Source of the DNA: Pelagibius sp.
GTDB taxonomy: Bacteria; Pseudomonadota; Alphaproteobacteria; Kiloniellales; Kiloniellaceae
Direction: 5' to 3'
Assembly: GCA_028280305.1 (NCBI GenBank)
Contig: JANQMC010000164.1
Coordinates: forward strand, 1 to 33,541
DNA: 33,541 bases
The position numbers and the translations under genes were made by a program. The notes under the pieces are model-generated. The model had not been told where the DNA came from, did not search any database, and saw only the letters and a list, made by a program, of their open reading frames with translations. Shown here piece by piece: positions 7,511-15,116 of this stretch; position 1 is the stretch's first letter; each line of letters starts with the position of its first letter.

Positions 7511-8890
7511 TCAGGTCGTCGGCTTCGGCAGCAGATAGGCGGTCACCGACTGCTCTTCGCGCAGAACCTTTTTAAGCGCCGCATTCACTTCCTCGGCAGT
7601 CACCGTGCCGATCCGCTCCGGCCAGGCCTCGATCGCCTCAAGGCTGCCGCCGGTGGTCAGCGCCATACCGATGATGCGCGGCGCAGTGCTGAGGTTGTCC
7701 CTGGCGAAGACCGCGCTGGCCACCATGCGCTTCTTCGCCGCCTCAACCTCTTCAGCCGATACACCCTCTTCGAGCAGCAGGGCGATCTGCTTGCGCAGCG
7801 CGTCCTCGACCGCTTCCACATCGCCACCCGGGCGTGGCGCCCCATAGAAGTCGAAGGTGGTGTAGTCATAGGCCATCGGCCGGTAGCTGGCGCCCGCGGA
7901 AGCGGCGATACCCTGATCCACCACCAGGCGGCTGTAGAGACGGCTGGTCGCGCCGCCGCCCAGAATCTCCGAGAGAACTTGAAGAGCGTAGGCGTCATCT
8001 TCTTCGGCCTGGCGGTAGCTGGGCGCCAGGTAGCTGATGGAGAGCGACGCCTCACGCACCCGCGGGCTGCGCAGGATGACTTCCCGCGCGGCATTCTGCG
8101 GCGGCTCCGCCACCCGTTCGCGCGGCGGGAAATCGCCGGCTGCAATGGGTCCGTAGTAGGTTTCCGCCAGGCTGCGCACTTCCTCTGGATCGACATCGCC
8201 GGCGACGATCAGAATGGCGTTGTTCGGGGCGTACCAGCGCTTGTAGAAGCGCAGCGCCGCCTCGGTGCTCAGTTCCTCGATTTCGTGGTCCCAACCGATG
8301 ATCGGGATGCGGTAGGGATGGTTGAGGAACTGGGTCGCGCGAATCAATTCGCCCAACTGCCCACGGGGTTCGTTGTCGATACGGCTGCGGCGCTCCTCCC
8401 GCACCACGTCGCGTTCCGGGTCCACCACCGCATCGCTCAGCACCAGATTGGCCATGCGGTCGGCCTCGTGCTTCATCATCGTCTCAAGGCGATCGGCAGC
8501 GACGGTCTGGAAATAGGCGGTATAGTCCCAGGAGGTAAAAGCGTTCTCGCGGCCCCCGTTGGCGGCGATGATTTCCGAGAACTCACCCGGCGCCAATGAC
8601 TCGGTCCCCTTGAACATCAGGTGTTCCAGGAAATGCGCCAGCCCGGACTCGCCGGCCGCCTCATCGGCGGCACCGACCCGGTACCAGACCGAGTGGTAGA
8701 CGATCGGCGCCCGGCGGTTCACCACCACGACGACCTGCAGGCCATTATCGAGGGTGAAGCTGACCGGATCGAAAACCTTGGCCTCAGCGCCATCAGGGCG
8801 CAGCACCGCAATACTGAGAAGGACAGGAAGCCCGAAGGCCAAAAGACGGCAAAGGCTCAAGAAAGCCTTCGTATCGCGCGGAATTCTCAT
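7511..8890 (-). CDS. Zinc metallopeptidase, M16 family (catalytic subunit)
   Basis: This 459-residue protein has an N-terminal signal-like segment (about residues 10-37, ending GAEAK). The inverted zinc motif HFLEH is at residues 86-90 (His86, Glu89, His90). The distal Glu ligand falls at about 165-166 in VVREERR, the 74-76-residue spacing usual for M16. The C-terminal half lacks the R/Y substrate-binding pair (it reads VDQGIAASAGAS), and the neighbouring gene supplies that pair. The likely role is periplasmic degradation of peptides or misfolded proteins. It is first in a two-gene unit with its partner, behind its own candidate promoter at 8949-8978. The ATG at 8890 is preceded by GGGAAGG. 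Confidence 0.95.
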   Translation of the reverse strand: MRIPRDTKAFLSLCRLLAFGLPVLLSIAVLRPDGAEAKVFDPVSFTLDNGLQVVVVVNRRAPIVYHSVWYRVGAADEAAGESGLAHFLEHLMFKGTESLAPGEFSEIIAANGGRENAFTSWDYTAYFQTVAADRLETMMKHEADRMANLVLSDAVVDPERDVVREERRSRIDNEPRGQLGELIRATQFLNHPYRIPIIGWDHEIEELSTEAALRFYKRWYAPNNAILIVAGDVDPEEVRSLAETYYGPIAAGDFPPRERVAEPPQNAAREVILRSPRVREASLSISYLAPSYRQAEEDDAYALQVLSEILGGGATSRLYSRLVVDQGIAASAGASYRPMAYDYTTFDFYGAPRPGGDVEAVEDALRKQIALLLEEGVSAEEVEAAKKRMVASAVFARDNLSTAPRIIGMALTTGGSLEAIEAWPERIGTVTAEEVNAALKKVLREEQSVTAYLLPKPTT

Positions 8891-8948
8891 CTGCAGCCTT
8901 CCCAGTAGCAGCGGCCCGATAGCAGTCGATCAGGCCCGGTCATAGGAG

Positions 8949-8978
8949 TCTATATGGCACGCAGCCGCAAGGCCGCAA
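8949..8978 (-). promoter_or_regulatory. Candidate sigma70-type promoter of the M16 gene pair
   Basis: On the minus strand TTGCGG (8978-8973) and TATAGA (8954-8949) are separated by 18 bases. They lie about 60 bases upstream of the first M16 gene, in the 233-bp gap after the lipoprotein gene. The -10 matches five of six consensus bases and the -35 four of six. This suggests the pair can be transcribed separately from the ileS-lspA block upstream. Confidence 0.4.
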
Positions 8979-9123
8979 GCGACCGCAGCATCACCAGAGA
9001 TGAAACTTCCGTAATCTGACCCGGCTGCGGGACCGGATACCGGCACCCGCGTAAAGGCGAGGGGCCAAGATGCGACCAGCGGGGCCGGGAAACCGAAGCC
9101 CCCGGTCCCAGCAAGACCCTGGC

Positions 9124-9702
9124 TTAGAAAATGCCTTCCAGCGGCGCCTTCCGGCGGCGCTCGATCTGCGGTGTCGCCCCGGTCGTGGTGGGCAGGCCCA
9201 GAGCCGCATTTTCCTGCAGCCGCTTCATTTCCGCGGCCGGGTCGACAACGGTTCCCGCCGGGCTCTGAGCGTTCCAGAAAACCAGCGCATCGACGAAACG
9301 CTCAGACTCAGAATTGAGTTGTTTCGTCTCACGATCAACTATGAGCCGTATATTGGGGTCGGTATTGCCGGCGCCCGCCGCGCTCACCAGCGACTGCTCG
9401 CCGACAGAACGATTGGGATTGATGGCAGTCTGGGACGCCACGGCCGGCAGTCCGGTGGAGTTACTGAAGACCGCGCGCTCAGCCTGTTGGGCGGGCGTGC
9501 CCTCCTGCGGGCGCGGTGCACCGGGCTCCGGCGGGCGCAGGGCAAAGTCCGGCGGCACCGTCAGCGGCGCGCGGGAAACCACGCGAAATTCGTCAGGCGA
9601 TTGCTTGGTCAGGCCAAGCTGTTCCTGAAAGCCGCCACAGGCGGACAGACCCAGCACAAGAGCGCTGGCGACAAAAACACGGAAAGTCATTTTCGCTTCC
9701 AT
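9124..9702 (-). CDS. Lipoprotein, DUF3035-like
   Basis: This 192-residue protein has a signal peptide ending in the lipobox LSAC (Cys at about residue 22), so it should be lipidated. The mature part is proline-rich (VPPDFALRPPEPGAPRPQ) and then largely polar, ending in PLEGIF. It resembles the short DUF3035 lipoproteins of alphaproteobacteria, whose function is not known to me. The ATG at 9702 is favoured over the ATG at 9690 because GGGAGG lies 8 bases ahead. It starts 15 bases after lspA, so the signal peptidase that would process this lipoprotein is encoded directly upstream. The M16 pair follows on the same strand, suggesting an envelope-quality role by context only. Confidence 0.85.
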   Translation of the reverse strand: MEAKMTFRVFVASALVLGLSACGGFQEQLGLTKQSPDEFRVVSRAPLTVPPDFALRPPEPGAPRPQEGTPAQQAERAVFSNSTGLPAVASQTAINPNRSVGEQSLVSAAGAGNTDPNIRLIVDRETKQLNSESERFVDALVFWNAQSPAGTVVDPAAEMKRLQENAALGLPTTTGATPQIERRRKAPLEGIF

Positions 9703-9717
9703 CGTTGCCTACCTCCC

Positions 9718-10197
9718 TTACCCCGGCTCCTTATAACCCTTCCTGCGGCCTTCAAACAAGCCGTCAACAAGGATGAGCGCCACGCCGCAGACAATGGCGG
9801 AGTCCGCGATGTTGAAGGCGGGCCAGTGCCAGCCGGCGACGTGAAAGTCCAGGAAATCGACCACACCGGGCTGATGCATGCGGTCGATGACATTGCCGAT
9901 GGCACCGCCGACAACACCGCCCACGCCATAAGTCAGCAGCCCGGGCGGCTGGCGGCGCGCCCAGATCAGCAGCCCGACGACGATCACCAGGGCGATCGCG
10001 GAGAGAAAATAGGGCCGCAGCGGTGAATCGCCCTGAAACAGGCCGAAACTGACGCCGGTGTTGTAGGTCAGCACCAGATTGAAGAAGTCAGTCACCGGAA
10101 TGCGCCGCGGCGGCTGCATCACCACCGCCAGAATCAGCCACTTGCTGATCTGATCCAGGATCAAGACGACGGTCGCGATACCAAGGATCCGCTGCAT
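9718..10197 (-). CDS. lspA: Lipoprotein signal peptidase (signal peptidase II)
   Basis: This inner-membrane aspartic protease removes signal peptides from lipidated prolipoproteins. The 159-residue protein has four hydrophobic segments and the family boxes TYNTGVSFGLF, GGAIGNVIDR, GVVDFLDF and FNIADSAI. The predicted catalytic pair is Asp114 and Asp132. The ATG at 10197 gives the typical short N-terminus (MQRILG). A GTG three codons upstream (10206) is also possible, and neither has a strong ribosome site. It follows ileS by 41 bases, the usual ileS-lspA order. The next gene encodes a lipoprotein that is a likely substrate. Confidence 0.96.
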   Translation of the reverse strand: MQRILGIATVVLILDQISKWLILAVVMQPPRRIPVTDFFNLVLTYNTGVSFGLFQGDSPLRPYFLSAIALVIVVGLLIWARRQPPGLLTYGVGGVVGGAIGNVIDRMHQPGVVDFLDFHVAGWHWPAFNIADSAIVCGVALILVDGLFEGRRKGYKEPG

Positions 10198-10238
10198 GCT
10201 GCCCACTGTCTGCTGCCGGTTTTACTCTGCTATCAATT

Positions 10239-13103
10239 TTACTGCGCCGCGGCGCCGAGATGCTGCACTGCATCAGCACAACGCTGGCAGGTGTCCGGCG
10301 CCTGCGCCACGGCGCCGACCTCCGGCAAGACCTTCCAGCAGCGCTGACACTTGTTGCCCTCGGCGAGGCGAACCACCACCGCGACACCTGATACCTCTTC
10401 CAGCCGGAAGGCTTCCGCGGGTCCTGCCCCCTCGTTCAGGGTCACGGCCGAGGTGATGGCGATATCCTGCAGCTCGACGTCCTGCACCGCCGTCAAGAGC
10501 TCCGGCCGCTCGATAAAGACTTCGGGGTGGCCCTGCAGGCTTGAGCCCAGGCGCTTGTCGGCGCGCTCCAGCTCCAGCGCGCCGGTGATGACCCGGCGCA
10601 CTTCGCGCACCGCAGCCCACTTGCGGGCGAGGTCTTCATCCAGCCAGGCCGCCGGCACCTCGGGGAAGGTGCGCAGATGCACGCTTTCCTCGGGGCCCGC
10701 ACCGCGGGTCCACCAGGCTTCTTCCGCCGTAAAGCAAAGGATCGGCGCCAGCCAGGCCGTAAGGCAAGAGAACACTTCATCAAGCACCGTACGGCAGGCG
10801 CGGCGGCGCAGCGAATCAGGCCGGTCGCAATAGAGCACGTCCTTGCGCACGTCGAAGTAAAAGGCCGAGAGATCCACCGCGCAGAAAGTGTAGACCGCCT
10901 GATAGAGGGCGTGAAAGTCGAAGTCCTCGACATTCCGGCGGACCTGGCGGTCGATCTCCGCCAGGCGGTGCAGCACCCAGCGTTCAAGCTCCGGCATCTC
11001 CGCCGCGTCGAGCCGCTCGCCCTCGTGAAATCCGTCGAGGTTGCCGAGCAGATAGCGCAGGGTGTTGCGCAGGCGGCGGTAGGCATCGCCCTGGTATTTC
11101 AGGATCTCCGGTCCGAAGCGCAAATCTTCCTCGTAGTTCGAGGCGACCACCCAGAGGCGCAGGATGTCGGCGCCCTGGTTGTCGACCACATCCTGCGGCG
11201 AGAGCGCGTTGCCGCGCGACTTCGACATCTTCTCCTTACCCTGCTCCTCCAGGATAAAGCCGTGGGTCAACACCGCGTCGTAGGGAGCCCGCCCGCGGGT
11301 GCCGGCGGATTCCAGCAGCGAGGTGTGGAACCAGCCGCGATGCTGGTCGGAGCCTTCAAGATAGAGATCGGCGGGCCACTTCAATTCGGGCCGCGCCTCC
11401 AGCACGAAGCTGTGGGTCGAACCGGAATCGAACCAGACCTCCACCACATCGGTGATCTGTTCGTAGTCTTCGGCCTTGTATTCGTTGCCGAGGAAGCGCT
11501 GGGGGTCGCTGGAGAACCAGGCATCGCCGCCCTCTTCCTCGAAAGCCGACGCCACCCGCTCGATCACCGCCGGGTCGCGCAGCGGCTCGCCGCTTTTCTT
11601 CTCGACGAAGATCGGCAGAGGCACGCCCCAGAGACGCTGGCGCGAGATGCACCAATCCGGGCGCTGTTCGATCATCGAGCGCAGGCGGTTGCGGCCCGTG
11701 CCCGGCACGAAGCGCGTCTCGTCGATCGCCTTCAGCGCCTTGTCGCGCAGATCATTGGTCTCCATGGAGATGAACCACTGCGGCGTATTGCGGAAGATCA
11801 GCGGCGCCTTGGAGCGCCAGGAATGGGGATAGCTGTGCTTCAGGCGGCTCTTGTGGAGCAGTCGTCCGGCCTCGGCCAAGGCCTTGATGGCCCGTCCGTT
11901 GGCATCGCCCGGCTTGCCGTCGGCGTCATAGACCAGCGCACCGGCGAGCAGCGGCACATGATCGTAAAAGGCGCCGGTCCCGTCGACGGTCTGGGGAATC
12001 TCGATGCCGTGCTGCAGGCCCAGCGCCCAGTCGTCGGCGCCGTGGCCCGGGGCGATGTGGACGAAGCCGGTGCCCTGTTCGGTGGTGACGAAGTCGCCGG
12101 GCAGCACCGGTACATCGAAGGCGTAACCGCCCTCGGCCGGCGCAAAGCCGCGCCAGGGATGGGCGCAGAGCGTCCCGGCCATGCCGTCAGCCAGAGGTAA
12201 ATCGCCCAGGTGCGTCCAGGTCTCGATCTTCGCATCGGCCTTCACCGTCTCGGCCAGGTCCTTGGCAAGAACCAGCTTCTCGCCGACGCGGGCATGGCTG
12301 TCTTGGCCCAGCGTGTCGACCTGCCAGACGCCATAGGCGATCTCCTCCCCGAAGCCGATGGCGCGGTTGCCGGGGATGGTCCAGGGGGTGGTGGTCCAGA
12401 TCAGCACCGAGGCCCCTTCAAGCAGGGGATTGACCGCCTTCACCACCGGGAAACGCACCCAGATGGTCTGCGAGACATGGTCGTGATACTCGACCTCGGC
12501 ATCGGCCAGGGCGGTGCGCTCAACCACCGACCAGAGCACCGGGCGGGAGCCCTTGTAGATCCCGCCGTTATCGAGGAACTTGCCGATCTCGCGCACGATC
12601 TGCGCTTCGGCGTCAAAGGACATGGTGGTGTAGGGTCGCTCCCAGTCACCCAACACGCCCAGGCGCTTGAACTCCTCGGTCTGGACCTTGACCCAGCCGG
12701 CGGCGAAGTCGCGGCACTCGCGGCGGAACTCCAGCACCGGGACCGTGTCCTTGTCCTTGCCGGCGGCGCGATACTGCTCCTCGATCTTCCACTCGATGGG
12801 CAGGCCGTGGCAGTCCCAGCCCGGCACGTAGTGGGCGTTCTTGCCGAGCATCTGATGGGCGCGGTTGATGACGTCCTTCAGAATCTTGTTGAGGGCATGG
12901 CCGATGTGCAGATGGCCGTTCGCGTAGGGCGGCCCGTCATGGAGGATGAACTTCTCGCGCTCCTTGGAGGCTTCGCGCTGCTGCGCGAAGAGGTCCATCT
13001 CGGCCCAACGGGCCAGGGTCTCCGGCTCTCGCTTGGCGAGACCGGCGCGCATCGGGAATTCGGTCTTCGGCAGGAAGACGGTGGCTTTGTAATCGACGCT
13101 CAT
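10239..13103 (-). CDS. ileS: Isoleucyl-tRNA synthetase
   Basis: This 954-residue class I aminoacyl-tRNA synthetase charges tRNA-Ile and edits misactivated valine. The HIGH motif is at residues 66-69 within YANGHLHIGH and the KMSKS motif at 625-629 (KMSKSRGN). The editing domain is present between them (TTTPWTIPGN and GTGFVHIAPGHG segments). The C-terminus holds a four-cysteine zinc site, KCQRCWK and TCQRCAD, so it is the bacterial-type enzyme. The ATG at 13103 gives an N-terminus of usual length (MSVDYKATVFLP). It sits between ribF and lspA on the same strand. Three 16-bp tandem repeats lie in the 124-bp leader. Confidence 0.98.
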   Translation of the reverse strand: MSVDYKATVFLPKTEFPMRAGLAKREPETLARWAEMDLFAQQREASKEREKFILHDGPPYANGHLHIGHALNKILKDVINRAHQMLGKNAHYVPGWDCHGLPIEWKIEEQYRAAGKDKDTVPVLEFRRECRDFAAGWVKVQTEEFKRLGVLGDWERPYTTMSFDAEAQIVREIGKFLDNGGIYKGSRPVLWSVVERTALADAEVEYHDHVSQTIWVRFPVVKAVNPLLEGASVLIWTTTPWTIPGNRAIGFGEEIAYGVWQVDTLGQDSHARVGEKLVLAKDLAETVKADAKIETWTHLGDLPLADGMAGTLCAHPWRGFAPAEGGYAFDVPVLPGDFVTTEQGTGFVHIAPGHGADDWALGLQHGIEIPQTVDGTGAFYDHVPLLAGALVYDADGKPGDANGRAIKALAEAGRLLHKSRLKHSYPHSWRSKAPLIFRNTPQWFISMETNDLRDKALKAIDETRFVPGTGRNRLRSMIEQRPDWCISRQRLWGVPLPIFVEKKSGEPLRDPAVIERVASAFEEEGGDAWFSSDPQRFLGNEYKAEDYEQITDVVEVWFDSGSTHSFVLEARPELKWPADLYLEGSDQHRGWFHTSLLESAGTRGRAPYDAVLTHGFILEEQGKEKMSKSRGNALSPQDVVDNQGADILRLWVVASNYEEDLRFGPEILKYQGDAYRRLRNTLRYLLGNLDGFHEGERLDAAEMPELERWVLHRLAEIDRQVRRNVEDFDFHALYQAVYTFCAVDLSAFYFDVRKDVLYCDRPDSLRRRACRTVLDEVFSCLTAWLAPILCFTAEEAWWTRGAGPEESVHLRTFPEVPAAWLDEDLARKWAAVREVRRVITGALELERADKRLGSSLQGHPEVFIERPELLTAVQDVELQDIAITSAVTLNEGAGPAEAFRLEEVSGVAVVVRLAEGNKCQRCWKVLPEVGAVAQAPDTCQRCADAVQHLGAAAQ

Positions 13104-13134
13104 CGCGTGGTTCTTCTTGCTCAGGGCTTTCGTT

Positions 13135-13182
13135 CAAACTGGACGCTTGCCAAACTGGACGCCGGCCAAATCGGAAGCCGGC
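13135..13182. repeat. Three tandem 16-bp repeats between ribF and ileS
   Basis: The units are caaactggacgcttgc (13135-13150), caaactggacgccggc (13151-13166) and caaatcggaagccggc (13167-13182). The first two differ at two bases, and the third has diverged further. They lie in the ribF-ileS gap, in the region transcribed ahead of ileS. No function is evident; slippage-derived duplication is likely. Confidence 0.7.
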
Positions 13183-13227
13183 TATCGCGACCGGCGGCTC
13201 AGGACCGGACCGCCCGAACCTTTGGCA

Positions 13228-14190
13228 TCAATGCGGGCCGATCCGGGCCAGGATTTCGCGGGCCTGGCCGCAATCGAGGGCGATTTGTGCCTGCAAAGCG
13301 TCAAGTCCGTCAAACTTCTTTTCCGGTCGCAGATAGTCGATCAGCCGGACACGCAGGGTTTCGCCGTAGAGATCGCCGGTAAAATCGAAGAGATGGACCT
13401 CCAGGCGCAGGTCCACCCCCGCCACCGTCGGGCGGTGCCCCAGGTTGGCCACCGCCGGGGCCCAGTGGGTCTCCTCGCCGTGTTCGACCCCGGGATCGCG
13501 CCCGGCATAGACGGCATAGACGCCCGGCGCCGGCGCCAGATAGTCCCCCAGCGCAATGTTCGCCGTCGGAAATCCGATGGTGCGGCCCCGCTGGTCACCC
13601 TTTTCCACTCTTCCCTCGATCTCCCAGGGGCGCCCGAGCAGGGCGGCAGCCTCGCGCGGCTGGGCGTCGCGCAGTTGTTTGCGGATGATCGAGGAGGAGT
13701 AAACCGCGCCGGTGCCGGTCATGACCGGATCGACGGCCGTCAGGCCGAAACCGAGCTTGGCGCCCATTGATTTCAGCAGGGCAACGTTGCCCTGGCGCTT
13801 ATGGCCGAAGCAGAAATCCCAGCCGACCACCACGTGGCGCGCGGCCAGGTCGGCCACCAGGATCTCCTCGACGAAGGCCTCTGCCGGGCGCAGCGAAAAG
13901 GTCCGGTCGAAATGCAGCACGAAGAGATGATCGACCCCCAGCTCCTGCAGGGCGTGCGCCTTGGCGCGCAAAGAGGTCAGGCGAAAGGGCGGCTGATCGG
14001 GCTGGAAAACCGAACGCGGATGCGGCTCGAAGGTCAGGACCGCCAGGGGCGTGTCCAGTTGATTCGCCATCTTGCGGGCATCCGCCAGAAGGGTCTGATG
14101 CCCCTTGTGAACCCCGTCGAAGTTGCCGATGACGACGACGCAGCCTTTCGCGTCCTCGGAAACCTCACCGCTGTGTCGGAAAATTGCCAT
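13228..14190 (-). CDS. ribF: Bifunctional riboflavin kinase / FAD synthetase
   Basis: This 320-residue enzyme converts riboflavin to FMN and then FAD. The N-terminal nucleotidyltransferase domain has GNFDGVHKGHQ (about residues 22-32) and the C-terminal flavokinase domain has the RGRTIGFPTANI segment (about residues 208-219). Other conserved stretches are TFEPHPRSVF, GWDFCFGHKRQGN and SSSIIRKQL. The length matches bacterial RibF. It is the promoter-proximal gene of the ribF-ileS-lspA block. The ATG at 14190 has no clear ribosome site. Expression signals were not identifiable in the 210-bp gap upstream. Confidence 0.97.
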   Translation of the reverse strand: MAIFRHSGEVSEDAKGCVVVIGNFDGVHKGHQTLLADARKMANQLDTPLAVLTFEPHPRSVFQPDQPPFRLTSLRAKAHALQELGVDHLFVLHFDRTFSLRPAEAFVEEILVADLAARHVVVGWDFCFGHKRQGNVALLKSMGAKLGFGLTAVDPVMTGTGAVYSSSIIRKQLRDAQPREAAALLGRPWEIEGRVEKGDQRGRTIGFPTANIALGDYLAPAPGVYAVYAGRDPGVEHGEETHWAPAVANLGHRPTVAGVDLRLEVHLFDFTGDLYGETLRVRLIDYLRPEKKFDGLDALQAQIALDCGQAREILARIGPH

Positions 14191-14400
14191 TCTTTGGGCT
14201 GGGCCGGCGCCTTGCGTAAATCGGAGCGTTGATCAGAACAGGTACGAAACCAAGCCAAGTGCCGGTCTTGCGACCGAATCGGTCCAGCGATTCCGCTTTT
14301 TGCGGGCGTGAAGATAGCCTGACCGGCGGGGTCTGGATAGCTCTGTTGTAGGGGGATGGCCCGGCAACGGGCCGTGACAGGCCCGCTTGCGCAGCGACGC

Positions 14401-14868
14401 CTATTCGGCCGCCTGCGGTTCTCCGGAAAGCCCCGGTATGTCGGCGCGGCTGCTAACCATCAGGGTCGCTTCACCCTCCAGCACCACTTTTTCGCCGACG
14501 GAGCAGACGGTATCGAAAACGACCCGCTTCTTCTCCGCGACGATTTCCTTCACCGTGACCCTGGCCTGAACCGTGTCGCCGACCTTCACCGGCGCCTTGA
14601 AGCGCAGATCCTGGCGCAGGTAGATGCAGCCCGGACCCGGCAGCCGTGTGCCGAAGACCGTGGAAATGAAGCTGGCCGAGAGCATGCCGTGGGCAATGCG
14701 CCCGGAGAACATGGTCTGCTCGGCAAAGCTTTCGTCCAGATGGACGGGATTGGTATCGCCGGAGATCCCGGCGAACATCGTAATGTCCGCCTCGCTGACC
14801 GTCTTCGCGAATACCGCCGTCATTCCGACAGACAGGTCTTCGAGGAAGTAGCCGTGCTTTTCCTGCAT
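14401..14868 (-). CDS. MaoC-like (R)-specific enoyl-CoA hydratase
   Basis: This 155-residue hot-dog-fold hydratase resembles PhaJ/MaoC proteins. The hydratase signature is clear: DITMFAGISGDTNPVHLDESFA (about residues 28-49), with the catalytic Asp and His in DTNPVHLD, followed by GRIAHGMLSASFIS. Such enzymes hydrate trans-2-enoyl-CoA to (R)-3-hydroxyacyl-CoA, linking beta-oxidation to polyhydroxyalkanoate synthesis or to other acyl-CoA pathways. The ATG at 14868 has GAGGG 9 bases ahead; the TTG at 14877 would lie on top of that site. It has its own predicted promoter with a tandem palindromic operator upstream. No pha genes are in the window, so the pathway is uncertain. Confidence 0.92.
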   Translation of the reverse strand: MQEKHGYFLEDLSVGMTAVFAKTVSEADITMFAGISGDTNPVHLDESFAEQTMFSGRIAHGMLSASFISTVFGTRLPGPGCIYLRQDLRFKAPVKVGDTVQARVTVKEIVAEKKRVVFDTVCSVGEKVVLEGEATLMVSSRADIPGLSGEPQAAE

Positions 14869-14937
14869 CTGATCCAACCCTCAGCCAATGAAACTATGTT
14901 TCTTTATCTTGCGCGAATCGGCAATATTGTTATTACC

Positions 14938-14988
14938 ACTCTAGTGTATCGCCGATCGCTTCGCAAGTGCGAATTCGCGGATGCGAAG
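14938..14988 (-). promoter_or_regulatory. Predicted maoC promoter with a tandem palindromic operator
   Basis: Two adjoining 14-bp palindromes of form TTCGC-N4-GCGAA lie at 14960-14973 (spacer AAGT) and 14974-14987 (spacer GGAT). The pair is flanked by c and g, so a 30-bp dyad runs 14959-14988. On the minus strand TTGCGA (14966-14961), inside the operator, and TAGAGT (14943-14938) are 17 bases apart, a plausible -35/-10 pair firing toward maoC. A protein bound there would cover the -35 element, which suggests repression. The geometry is like TetR- or GntR-type sites, but no candidate regulator is adjacent. Confidence 0.6.
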
Positions 14989-15116
14989 AGAGCGAAAGCA
15001 TTACAGACTTTGGTAAAATTTGCCTTAGGAAAGGGCAAAATTCCGCAGCGCTCATAAAATGAGCAATCCGATCGCGCTGTTACCGGCAGGTATTGGCGGC
15101 AGCCTTGAAGCCCGCT

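Noticed and set aside
10677..13382. Long plus-strand open frames (507 and 390 codons) over ileS and ribF
   Set aside because: They are antisense to clear ileS and ribF coding sequence. Their translations are rich in Arg, Gly and Ala with no family motifs, as expected from high-GC shadow frames.
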